In this document: in pieces, positions 45,972-58,391 of the stretch
Position numbering within the stretch: the first letter of the stretch is position 1
How the letters are laid out: the number at the start of each line of letters is the position of its first letter
Assembly (NCBI RefSeq): GCF_000275845.1
Contig: NW_006766909.1
Coordinates: forward strand, 339,890-403,889
DNA from: Dichomitus squalens LYAD-421 SS1
Lineage: Eukaryota > Basidiomycota > Agaricomycetes > Polyporales > Polyporaceae
Direction: 5' to 3'
DNA length: 64,000 nt
Notes under the pieces: generated by a model
What the model saw: the letters and a program-made list of their open reading frames with translations, nothing else
Database searches by the model: none
Told to the model about the DNA's origin: nothing
Position numbers and translations under genes: made by a program

Positions 45972-46758
45972 CATGCCGTGCGGACTCGTAAGCTTCATTT
46001 TTACACAGTATTTAAAGGGGGAGCATGTATGAGTGATGGTTTAGAGCAGGGAGGGCCTGCCTTGTAAGTCTGTGTCTGCCTGATGTCATATTGTGCCCAG
46101 AGATGAACCAGCGTGACTTCTGGTCGCGCTGCAGCACAATCTCATCCACATCCAGATACATCACGCATAGCGCAGGTCCCAGCTGCTAACGCAAGAACAC
46201 TGACCGTCTGCTTGGAACGAGCACGAGACTTGTCGGCAAGCAAGGCGCACACGCTCACAGCATCATTGGTGACATGGCGCGGACTTGATACAACGCTGGC
46301 TCGAACCGAGCACGCTCCCCCGTTACCAGGACAGTCGGGACCGACGCAGAGTTCGCAGTCGACAAGCCACACGTAGCATGATCAACCTGGCCTCGGCGGA
46401 GTTCAAGAAGTAGATCGCTGGGAAGGATCGTCTCGACTACGTTCATGTCAATATCAGTATGTTGCTCTCGAGCGTGTGGCACAGATCATAACAGTAATCC
46501 AGAACCGGACGATCTGACCACTAGCCCCTACTCGAACCCTCCTGCATTGATTCGATAGTGAACGCCAGTACTTCTCACCGTGCCTCCTATTCCGCCGACC
46601 GGCTCCTCAGATGGTGCTCGAACTCATTCCAACAATCCCTCTGCACACGCGTCTATCAAACAATCGACTTCAAAGATATCGTCAAGGTCAGTATACATGC
46701 AGCTGTAAATGCTTCGGGCTCCGATGTTTGATTCCTTCCCTCTCCGAATGTCAATGCC
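45972..46758. other. Intergenic; includes a 3' flank shared with the second dehydrogenase copy
   Basis: Around 46615-46680 the sequence GTGCTCGAACTCATTCCAAC and what follows resembles GCGCTCGAACTCGCTCCGAT at about 54235-54300. In both cases this lies just 3' of a dehydrogenase gene, so the duplicated unit extends beyond the coding region. Confidence 0.5.
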
Positions 46759-48365
46759 TTAGGGCCTGACGGCGATTTTGCCCACATCCCGATTTTTGTA
46801 CTTGTCCAGAGCCTGCTGATACTCGGACAGTTTATACACGTCTGTGACCTGCAGCAAGTCTCAGTCGTCAGCATGCAGAAACCGTGGAAATCCCTGCAAA
46901 GCGCACCAGGCCCTTAACGTTGACCTTACCGCTGTCGAGGTATGCTACTGCCCGCGGGAAGCAGTTCGGCTGCGCAAACGAGCCGATGATCTGTGTGCGC
47001 ACCAGAATGTCAGCTGCCAATGTGGACGGATGTAGGCCAAATACTACCTTGATCTCGTCTATGAATATCTTAGCGGGAGACCACTGGACGAGGGCGCTCG
47101 GGTCGTACACACTGTACACCAAGAGCTTGCCGCCTCGCCGCACGTAGTTGATGGCGTCGTTTGCTACTGCGGCCGATCCCGTTGCCTCGACCTACACGGC
47201 ATCAATCCAGAGTCATGAACTTGATCTCGCAAGAGCTGCGATATACCGAACTTACCACCACATCGAAGCCATAGGGATAGTCCTTCTTCAGCTTCTCCCA
47301 CTGCGGCTTCGGGTCCGCCCGATCCAGCTCGACGTACTCGTCTGCCGCGCCCAACTTGCGCGCAATCTCCGTCTTGACGCCCTTGTTCGCCGCTACCACA
47401 ACTTTGGTTGCTCCGTTGAGTTTGAGAAGCTGTGCGAGGACGAGCCCGGTGGGTCCAGCGCCGATGACGAGGGCTTCAACGCCTACTTTGACCTCGAGTC
47501 TATCGACGCCATGTATAGCACATGCGGTCGGCTCGATGAGCGTAGCTTCCTCATCAGAGATGTTGTGTATTTTGAACACTTTGCGGGCCTCACTGTACGG
47601 TTCATGGGAGGGAAGTACGAGTCAGCTCGGACGCCAGAGCGGGTGCGCCGCGGATGCGGCAGCTGGTGGAGACGGCAACAGCGAGAGACGGACTCACAAA
47701 GCGACGTATTGGCTGAAACCCCCAGTAATGCTCACTCCATGCGCGCCGAGGTTCTCGCAGAGCACAAACTCTGCGCGGAGGCAGAAGAAGCAGTGGCCAC
47801 ACTGTAGAGAGTTTGGGACGAGAGTGAGAAACGTGTCGAGTCAATATAAGGTCCGTGTTGTGTGCGCACCTCAACTAGAGGGTCCGCGACAACACGGTCG
47901 CCTTTGGAGAACCCGGTGACGGCGCTGCCGACTTCGGCTATGACGCCTACGACTTCATGTCCAGGGATAAACTATAAAAGTTGGGATAAGCGAGGTGCTT
48001 TCCATCATCCGACCGTCAGGATGTGTGAATGCATACGGGATAGCTTGCCATGCTGGTCTCTCCAGAGTGCAGGTGCTGGTCAGTCCCGCAAAGACCTAAT
48101 ATGGGATGAGGATAGACGTATGGATATACCGAATCGACTGACCGCAACATGAGACTTCGCGTATTCAGAAGCAGAATCAAGGTCAGCGAGCCTGATGAAT
48201 AAATCCGTTAACTCTGCACCTACCTTTGATCAGCACTTCGTGAGGCTGGAATTGAGGCACCGGGACTGTGGCGAGCTTGAATGAAGTCGCCTGAAATGCT
48301 GATTGTCAATCGAAGGACAACAATCCTTGTTGAGCGCTCACCTTCTCGTAGTATATCGCTTCCAT
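46759..48365 (-). CDS. Zinc-dependent polyol-type dehydrogenase (MDR family), copy A
   Basis: Medium-chain NAD(P)-dependent dehydrogenase of the sorbitol/arabinitol/butanediol type. Ten exons: 48342-48365 (MEAIYYEK), 48224-48290, a 12-base exon 48143-48154, 48037-48095, 47870-47971, 47698-47801, 47256-47592, 47048-47191, 46907-46990, 46759-46848. Catalytic zinc region CGLCGTDQH and GHEVVG; structural zinc cysteines [15 protein letters not shown]; Rossmann loop [13 protein letters not shown]. It ends [14 protein letters not shown]. All joins hold frame and no stop is seen. Copy B at 54363-55993 has the same exon plan. The actual substrate cannot be read. Confidence 0.88.
48143..48154 (-). other. 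12-base micro-exon in dehydrogenase copy A
   Basis: TCTCATGTTGCG, flanked by GCGAAG and GTCAGT, supplies V-S-C-C just before the catalytic zinc cysteine motif. Skipping it removes exactly four codons without a frame shift. Copy B has an equal-sized exon at 55769-55780. Confidence 0.75.
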
Positions 48366-49497
48366 GGTCTTGGGGATGGTCATACCGAAATTCTATCAGG
48401 GTGATACGTGGACAAGGACGAAGACTCTCACCTTACCCGCTGTTCAAGTCCACCCTATTTAAAAGAGCTGAGGAGCTGCGCTGCGAAGTTCAGCGGCGAC
48501 TTAGTCACCTGCGGTCATGCGTCAGCCTTGGAAGTCGGCGGCGGCTCGCGACCGGACAATGAGAGCTGCTTCGAATTCCCCGGTCGGCCGGTGACTACAT
48601 CTCAACCGCTGAAGGTCATCGTCTTCCTGGGAGTCTGAGAAGCTACAATGATAACAGGCGCTGGAAGTCCTCAGCAAACTAGATATCATCTAGTGCGTCC
48701 TTGAGCCATGATATAAAGGGATGCAACCCTTTTGTTGTGCTTACCACTTAGTAACTTGGTTCTTGGAGTATAAGCCCGAACACGTGGCGAGCTCCGGGCC
48801 GCTTCGGGCCCGCCCTCGCTTGCCGTATGCCTCGCAGTACTGTCTCATGCATGTAAGCTAGACCAGGAAGAAGGGAGACGACAAGAGATGAGCACAGATG
48901 AGCTGTAGGCGGGCGTGGTCGACGGCAGGGGGACTGCAGCCGCTAGCCTGCCGGCGGGAGCGAGCGCTCGGACGAGAGCCGAGACTCCCCAGTGATTGTA
49001 GCACTTCCGAGTCGACCCTCTGGGTCCATGCCATTGGCTCCGCGACCGACTCCACTACTACTTCCCGACCATGAGGTTTAAGTGGCAGTGGCGAATACTA
49101 GGGGGATATCTTTGAAGGCGATCCAGGACTCAATCCGGCACGTTCTACGAAGGTTGTGTCAACACACATCGAGTCGTGCATTATCCCACGCGGCGCAGTT
49201 CACTGCTCAGCGAAGGCCGAGGTGAAGAGCAACCTACTCAAGCAAATTCAGGTGTCCTCTTCACACTCAGAAGAGCGAGACAATTTAGCAGAGGTATCAC
49301 GGTGGACGTCGTTGAGGTCGACGGATGCCTCTCACACGCATCCGCATGCGCACGAACCCCTGTCAGCCCGGCTCAGTCGCGTTCATTGCAACGCAGGATT
49401 CCTATACAGATGATGTCTTCGTGGCGCGGTTCACGGCGCGCCGAAGAGGTGGGAATCAGGTCATGTTGAGGGTTCATCAACGTCCACTCGTCTGTTC
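48366..49497. other. Intergenic region, no gene recognised
   Basis: Contains the upstream region of dehydrogenase copy A and the 3' region of the SDR gene. No supported feature within. Confidence 0.45.
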
Positions 49498-50752
<1,255 letters not shown>

Positions 50753-52084
50753 GTTCGATTACTTGAGAGGTGGCTCGGATGATAGCAAGATTGATGAGGG
50801 AAGCAAAGACTCTCATTCTTGCTCTTGTATGTGTGGTCATGAGAACATGATGTCCTGTAGGGTGGGTGCTTGGGAATCTGAGGTGGGAACCTCGTTTAGA
50901 TATCGAATAAATCTCGACACGCGAGAGACAGCGGCCTACCATTTCAAATCGAGGTCTGGCAGGGCTACCTGGCTGACGACAAGCTTACCTCGTGCGTCCA
51001 CTTCATGTGTTGCTCGCCGATCGTGTACACCCAGTGTTGTGCCACGAATTTCAGAGCAGAAGAGGCATCGTGTTGGCAATGTTTGGGTCAATGTAATGCC
51101 GATCGGCATGTTTAGACGCCTGTCAAACAGATGTACACGAAATGGCCTGGGGGATCTCGAAGTTCTGTCCGAGTCATACGATACTGTACTCTATTGGTGC
51201 TTCCTGATGTACCTCAAAAGTATGATACATCCTATATTCATACATCTCGCACTTCGGGCGGGGGTGAGCCCGTCCGAGCGTGCTTACATGCAGGATCTAC
51301 AGCATAATTACCTCGTCTCTGTACTACTCCGACGTGTTCCCTCTGAAGATTCTGCCAGTGCCCCGCTAGCTGAGCTCCCGCACCTTCCTCTCCTCCTCCT
51401 TGGCTCTTGTGCGGTGCACAAAGCTGCAGCCTCGAGGTCAGTAAAACTTGTGCCGTAGATTAACCCCACCTCAACCCCAATCCCATCGAGTGCTTGTTCC
51501 CTGTTCTCGTGTACAAAACGAATCCATCGCTCCTGACCAACGGCTGATATAATTCCGATCGTCCAAGTTATCCTCCCATCTTCATCAGAAATGACGGCTC
51601 GCGAGTTTATTAGCTTTTGTTGAGGTAGGTTTAGACCAATTCCAGTTACAATAAACCTATTTAGATGAACTGATTTCAATGAATGAATTTGCCACTCGGC
51701 CCGTTAGCGCTATTGTCAAACAATCGATGTACCCGATGATCGGAGGCTTGACACCGGTGACCGCTACTCTAGGAGTCAGAGGCGTCAACAGGGCGTCGCA
51801 GCTTTCTATCACGGTGCGATTGCTCAACTTGGTGCACTCCAGTGAGTCATACAAGTCGAATGGGCTGTGATCATGTCTTCTGACACTGGAGCATTCAGTA
51901 CCTACCCCCGAGGTTATCATCTATCTGCCAGTGCTTACTCTGCGTCAACGTGGGCTGCATCCGGAGGTGTCTAGCATTCATCTCAGGCTTTCGAGCGATA
52001 TGGAGACGCCAGTGGGTACAACTAATACACCGTATTGAGTGATGAGCTGCAATTGAGCAGATTCCCTGATGCACCATGGCTTAG
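50753..52084. other. Intergenic region, possibly with an unidentified first exon
   Basis: No independent gene recognised. The 3' part may contain an upstream exon of the DUF4246 gene, since a TTAG acceptor at 52081-52084 precedes its first conserved codons. Confidence 0.4.
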
Positions 52085-53873
52085 TTTAAGTCAGCGTTCC
52101 CGTCTCCTTTCGAAACTAACAACCGCACACCGATCACCCTCGTCGAGCTGCGCATGCGCCGGTTCTCTGGCACGGTCCGCTCTAAGCCAGATTGGTGGAG
52201 GAAGATCCAAGATGACGAGATTGTGATGAAGTGGCGCCGCGAGATGATCGAGCATGACACCGTCATGGTCGACAAGTTCTGGTGCGGCGACAAGTATTAC
52301 GACAGTGGAACAGGCGAGAAACAGTGGCCGCGAGAGAAGATCAGTGACGTACAGCTCAGCTACATCTTCGACGAGCTGCGATATGAAGCTAGTCAGTATG
52401 ACAAGGAAACGGGCATCTTCGTGAGTGCGACAACCGGTTGTCTTTCACTACAAATGACAAGTGGTCCTGACTACTTGGCAGGCTACTGCAATCCACCAGG
52501 TATACGAATCACGCTCGTTGATTCCGGATGATCTCAAGAGACTGCTGTTGCGAGGCATCATGGCACTCGAGAATGTTCCGGAAGAGGAGAAGGATTGGCA
52601 TCCAGGATCTAACGACCAAGTCCTCGATCTTGTCCATCCGTCGATGTATTGCTTGTGCATCGGTCGCTCGCATGTATTCCGGCATGACGCGGGCCATGCC
52701 GATCCCATCGTACCGCTAACGTTGGATGACTACATGAGTCGCCGCCCAGATCTTGAGCAAACATCCGGCTTCTTCGTCTCCCTCGACTATCAGTGGATCC
52801 CGACCGATTTCGAGGTCTCGAGATCAGGCAATGTCAGATCCCTCGCGTACATCAATAACCTCCACCCTATTCATCACCGGGCCTTGTATCCTACTATCTC
52901 CTCCGTCTTATCGCTCTTCGTGCCTATGTTCGAGAAGGTCCTCTCGGACGCACTCAGCCCTTTACCTCCACATGTCATACGCCCGCATCCGTGCGAATGG
53001 TACGACCACGTAGACTCGCTTCAACCGAAATGGAGCGCCGAGTCACAAGACCGTCGGGAGGAGTATGACGCCGCATGGGTTGAGTGGGAGAAGTACCATC
53101 AATGGCCACACATTCCGGAGCCCGATCCCTTCGCGCCGCCTTCTGCTGCAGACGAGGAGAATCGAGTCACCATCTCCCTTCGTGGACGTACCCTTCAGGT
53201 GATCATCAAGCTCGCTAACATCATCCTCACCCCTGAGAACCCGAAGTACCCTGGCGGCTCGTGGCACGTTGAGGGCATGGAGAACGAGAACATCGTTGCT
53301 ACAGGACTCTACTACTACGCGTGCGAGAACCTCACCGAGTCACGCCTTGACTTCCGAACGGCCGTGGGTAACTCAGAAGACAACTCGGACGGCGCTTCTC
53401 TCGAGTACGAGCAGGATGACGAGAAAGGCTACCGCACTGCGTTCGGACTACAGCGTGACAGCCCGCTCAATCAGTGTCTGGGGCACATCATCGCGGAGGA
53501 GGACAAGTGTGTCGCGTTCCCGAATGTGTATCAGCACCACGTCGACGCCTTTGAACTTGCGGACCCTACTAAGCCCGGGTACCGGAAGATTCTGTGCTTC
53601 TTTGTGGTCAATCCCTTCGTTCGAATCCTGTCGACGAGCGACGTCCCCCCGCAACAGGAGCACTGGGTACTGGATGAGGTGGCGAAGGCGCCGATTCTGG
53701 GGAAGCTTCCGCAGGAGCTGTACGATGCTGTCTTAAGATACGCATCCGTTGGGTTAATGTCGCGCGAGGATGCGGAGGAACATCGGGACGAGCTGATGGA
53801 GGAGCGGTCTCAGTTCGTGGGGGATCACAATATGCAGGTGTTCGAGGTGGAGTTCAATATGTGTGAGCATTGA
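52085..53873 (+). CDS. DUF4246 family protein (start uncertain)
   Basis: Two exons seen (52085-52420, 52482-53873) with a 61-base intron. The product, about 575 aa, is a fungal DUF4246 protein. It shows FSGTVRSKPDWWRKIQD, IFDELRYEASQYDKETGIF, PPEEK-type acidic loops, and HVEGMENENIVATGLYYYAC, a conserved histidine block that suggests a metal-dependent jelly-roll (dioxygenase-like) fold; activity is not established. FVVNPFVRILSTSDVPPQQ and a charged helical end follow. The start is odd: ATGGCTTAG at 52076 puts a stop as codon 3 ahead of FKSAFPSPFET. Either CTTAG is a splice acceptor for an upstream exon, or the start is lost and Met at 52154 is used. Confidence 0.82.
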
Positions 53874-54362
53874 ACATGGCTATATGTACGCGTTCATGGC
53901 GGCATGATAGTGTATGGAAACCAAGGTTCACTGGCGCATGCGCAGTGGTAAGCCTACGGGCATCTCCGTAGGGCGAACTTCGGAAGAGCGTGAAGATTAT
54001 TTGAACGGTGGTGAGTCGCGGTATGGACTGCCACTGATCGAGCCTGTATTCCACTTGAAATCGGCTACTTACTCGGTACATACCTCCTGGCCCGATATCC
54101 GAGAGGTTTGCAAACCTCGTTGTAGGCTACTGCAACCAGGCAATGCACATCGTAGAGATAAACGACCTGATCGTCTGGGACCCCAGTAGACTCTAGTCAC
54201 GGTGGCTCACATCCCGTAGACGAGCCCACAGGTTGCGCTCGAACTCGCTCCGATAATCTCCCAGCGTGTGCGAATCAGGCAGTCGACCTGATATGTCTTG
54301 TTGAATAAATATACATACAGCTATAGATCCTGCAGACTTAGAGAACACCTGTACACGGTATC
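53874..54362. other. Intergenic, convergent 3' regions
   Basis: Includes the copy B 3' flank related to that of copy A (see 46615-46680). No gene recognised. Confidence 0.5.
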
Positions 54363-55993
54363 TTAAGGCCTGACGGCGATCTTCCCTACGTCCCGACTCT
54401 TGTGTTTGTCCAGAGCTTGCTGAAATTCTGACAGCTTAAACACGTCCGTCACCTGCATACGTTTGGACGGTTAGTATGGGTTAAAGCGTAAGGCATGGTA
54501 GAGCGCACCAATCCCTTGACGTTGATCTTGCCGCTGTCGAGGTAAGCCACCGCCCGCGGGAAGTAGTTCGGCTGTGAGAACGAGCCAACGATCTATGTGC
54601 ATTAAGTCAATCAGCTGGCGATGCGCCCGGGTATGAAGCGAACAAACCTTTATCTCGTCGATGAATATCTTGGCAGGAGACCACTGGACCAGAGCACTCG
54701 GGTCGTAAACGCTGTACACCAAGAGCGAACCGCCTCGCCGCACGTAGTTGATGGCGTCGTTCGCGAGGGCGGCTGATCCTGTCGCCTCCACCTGCACCGC
54801 ATCGTGGAAGAACAATTCAGATGGTGTTTCATGATGATCGCAGAAAGCATGCACTGACCACCACATCGAAGCCATACGGATGGTCCTTCTTCAGCTTCTC
54901 CCACTGCGGCTTTGGGTCCGCCCGGTCCAGTTCGACATACTCATCTGCCGCAGCCAACTTGCGTGCGAGCTCCGTCTTGATGCCCTTATTCGCCGCTATC
55001 ACGACCTTGGATGCGCCATACAGTTTGAGAAGTTGTGCGAGGACAAGCCCGGTGGGTCCCGCGCCGATGACGAGTGTCTCGATACCCAGTTTGACATCGA
55101 GTTTGTCGATGCCGTGGATGGCGCAGGCGGTGGGCTCGATGAGTATCGCTTCTTCGTCGGAGATGTTGTGGATCTTGAACGTTCTGAACACTTTGCGGAC
55201 CTCACTGCACAAATCATTATACGATCAGCACGAGTAAGCCCGGACGGGAGGGCAGGTTGCGAATGCCGCAGCGACACGGCAACGACGGCAACAGCGGGAG
55301 ACAGGCTCACAAAGCGACGTATTGGCTGAAGCCCCCAGGGATGCTGACTCCATGTCCGTTGAGGTTCTCGCAAAGCACGAACTCCGCGCGGAGGCAGAAG
55401 AAGCAGTGACCACACTGTGTAGAGCGTCCAGGACGTCAGTGATTGCCATGTCGAATCGGTACTAGATACCCAGGGTGTAAGAGCAGGCGCGTACCTCGAC
55501 CAAAGGATCTGCGACAACGCGGTCGCCTTTGGAGAACCCGGTAACGGCACTGCCGACTTGGGCTATGACGCCGACGACTTCATGCCCAGGGATGAACTGG
55601 AAGGGTGGGAATAAGTGGGGTGCGTTCCACGGGGCGACAAGCCGAGATGGACCAATGCGTACGAGATAGGTTACAATGTTCGTCTCGCCATTTAGATGCA
55701 GATCGGACCCGCAAAGACCTGAACGCAGTTAAGTCATACTGTGTACAATACATTGGTTGGACGCTTACCGCAACAAGAAACTTAGCGGGACGTTGCATAT
55801 GAGGTCAGCGAATCTCGTGGTTCAGGTTGCCAATCCTCGCACCTACCTTTAATCAGCACCTCACGGGGTTTGAACTCTGGTACTGGAACCATGGCAAGCT
55901 TGAATGAACCCGCCTACGACAACTGTCATGCATTGGGAGGCAACCAGATGTCAGTGCATGTACGCTCACCTTCTCATAGTAGATCGCTTCCAT
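54363..55993 (-). CDS. Zinc-dependent polyol-type dehydrogenase (MDR family), copy B
   Basis: Same ten-exon plan as copy A, from MEAIYYEK (start 55993) to [10 protein letters not shown] (stop 54363). Catalytic region CGLCGSDLH and GHEVVG, structural zinc block [15 protein letters not shown], Rossmann [13 protein letters not shown]. Copy B has KVFRTFKIHN where A has KVFKIHN, a small insertion. The central exon is almost identical in protein ([12 protein letters not shown] against [12 protein letters not shown]), while introns differ, so the duplication is not very recent. Both copies seem functional. The SDR and the DUF4246 gene lie between them. Confidence 0.88.
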
Positions 55994-56694
55994 GGTCTGA
56001 GAGGCCATTTCTTAGGTCCAGCATAGCGATAAGGAGACACAAGATGTCGTTGGTCGCTGTATCTGAAGTGATTCAACCCTTTATTTATAACATAAGGAAG
56101 GATGCAAGAAATGTGGCGGTGCGTTAGACGGCGATCATGCTACGTGAGTAATGCTAAGTTCATGCGTCGTAGTATCAGCCTGAGTCCTGAGAAGCTGGCG
56201 GCAACCCACGATGGAAGAACAGTGAATAACAGTTGGAGGCTGTGAGTCGTCTCTCTGTAAAGTGATGTAGACTTGCTTTCAAGTCTGAACCACGCCGCCC
56301 CTAATTCAATAGCTGGGGTCTATTCCCACGCTCCCTTTTGATCGGGACTCCCCGTGATATTAGCGCCCGCTACGCAGAACATTTTTGCTCGTCTTCAGAG
56401 CAGCTCCTCGATAATCCAGCCTCTTGCACGCCGGACCGCGCCGTACTCTTCCGTTCTGGAAGATATTGTGATTGTAAAGCCTTACTGACGCGTCTACCAG
56501 CCATTGTAAAAGTACCGCCTGAAAATTTACAAGACCACAAACACACCTCAAGGCAGAATCGAGGTTCTCAACACAAGTCTCGCCACTCGGGAATCGACCA
56601 AGGCTGTCCTGATGTGATGCCTGTGACTCGTCGGAAAGCTGCTCTGCCATGGGAATCGGGCGCGCACTTACAGCGTTCCTTGATCCATCACTTG

Positions 56695-56750
56695 CGAACC
56701 GTTTTACATCGACTTTGCCGCTGTCCAGGTACGTCATGACCTGATGGCAG
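56695..56750 (-). pseudogene. Fragment of a third dehydrogenase copy
   Basis: The minus strand reads MTYLDSGKVDVKRF, matching [14 protein letters not shown] in copies A and B (their ninth exon). Neither the following exon nor the preceding Rossmann exons can be found nearby. This is a leftover of a further duplicate. Confidence 0.6.
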
Positions 56751-56759
56751 TGGTATCTC

Positions 56760-58158
56760 CTAGAAAGACAGAAAGCTCATCTGTTACGGAATTACGCAGG
56801 AGCGCAGGTTTAAGTTGCCGGCGATAAGCGCCTCATCGTTGGACAAACACGCTGGAAGCATGTACACAATACGACGAGGCACCAGTCATCCGCACCAGAG
56901 CAATCCGCCTTCCATGTCGCAGAAGGTGCCCGCCGCATTGTACGTGGATGTGCCCTCGATCACGGGCATACCTAGATCGCAAGGCTCATGTGGACTCACT
57001 CCCACACTGAAGTCGTGTGGGTACCCCTCCTCTGCTCTTCCGGTGGCGGCTCCGGATCGGCCCAATCCAACGCATAGTGAGTACGCATGACCTGCCACAG
57101 TCGTAATATCCGCATTGACGCGATGTATGGGCTAGAACCACGAGGACCCGCGCATGTCGTTGAGATCCGGAATCTAATAAGCGAGGAGAGAAGCAGTGGG
57201 TGCGAGAGAACCGCTCATTACAACTTTGGCCTCGAGTTCACGACAAGGCCGACATCATCTGCCATGCCTGTTGATGCGACTATGAGGTACCTTTCACGCT
57301 GCGATAATGAGCGGCTCGATCAGGGCTCTGGGTCGTCCCGTGTCCACCAGTGAGCTGTCAAACAAGATTCGACACGAGGAGCGGCAATCTCCAGATAGCG
57401 GTTCTCCTCTGACTGCCTACCTCCAACGACAACACCGCCAGTGGTATCGATCTGGACTGAATGTGAGCTTTCCCTCCGGCATTGATTACGAGCATCAGGG
57501 TTACTCATGTGTGCAATGCATTCGAAGCGGTCCAGGGCGTATTCTCCCACAAGTAGGATCCACCAACTCGCAATCGGGCCGTTTACCTCACGAAAGTGGC
57601 TTATCAAAGGCATCTAGGGTCCCACTCGTTCGCTCGTTCCAATCAGCCACGCTGACGGGGCCCATGTGCAGCATTCCAAGGACCCTTCTCTCTCTGTGAC
57701 TTGCAAGAAGACGGCTATCCAGGACACTCCGAACCAACGGATGGCTGTCATTAATGCCCCCTGTATCATCGGAGCTCCGCTGCTGAGAAGACGGCGATGT
57801 GACTACCGGAAGCCCATTTCCGCACGATCTTTGGCTCTGGTATAGGCCGCCTATGCAATCAATGGCGCACAACCTTCTTACATACCGCCGTAATCCGTGC
57901 GGAACATATATGCGCCGAAAAACGAAGCGTGTTCAGTCATTGACGTGCCTTCAAGACCCACCAGCAGGGTGGGCCCCCGTCTACGACACCCGAAGAGGAG
58001 AACAGAGGAGCAAGTCGCGGGGACATGCACGACTACCTGGTGGCGGCCTGTACAATCGTGAGTGTTCCACCCACTCACCTCGAGGCCCTGTATACCACTG
58101 CTGATAACAAACATGCGCGCAAACAAAAGCTCGCAGCTTGGCCTCTGGCTCTCGCGCA
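56760..58158. other. Degraded region, no intact gene
   Basis: Several minus-strand frames of 70-95 codons look protein-like (GMPVIEGTSTYNAAGTF near 56950; LLVGLEGTSMTEHASFFGAY near 57950) but lie in different frames and end at stops. I do not recognise the families. They may be remains of one or two genes. Confidence 0.4.
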
Positions 58159-58167
58159 TATATAAAA
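58159..58167 (+). promoter_or_regulatory. TATA box upstream of the HET gene
   Basis: TATATAAAA lies about 230 bases before the HET-domain start codon. A possible leader intron (GTACGTGATT...ACAG) sits between them. Confidence 0.6.
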
Positions 58168-58391
58168 GACACCATCTGAGGCCTCAATACCAACCAAAGC
58201 TTTAGTTTCTCTCCGCAAAGGTGTGCACTCCTGAATTGTGATTCACGTCACCACCATCTGAACGTTCTGCCCTTAGACGTCTAATCGTCCTGTGGGACAG
58301 TATTACTTGTGCCATTCAGGAGACTTTGAAGGTACGTGATTGTTCACTGCAGCACTAACAGCGCTGATGAACGATAATTCACCAGAATATC

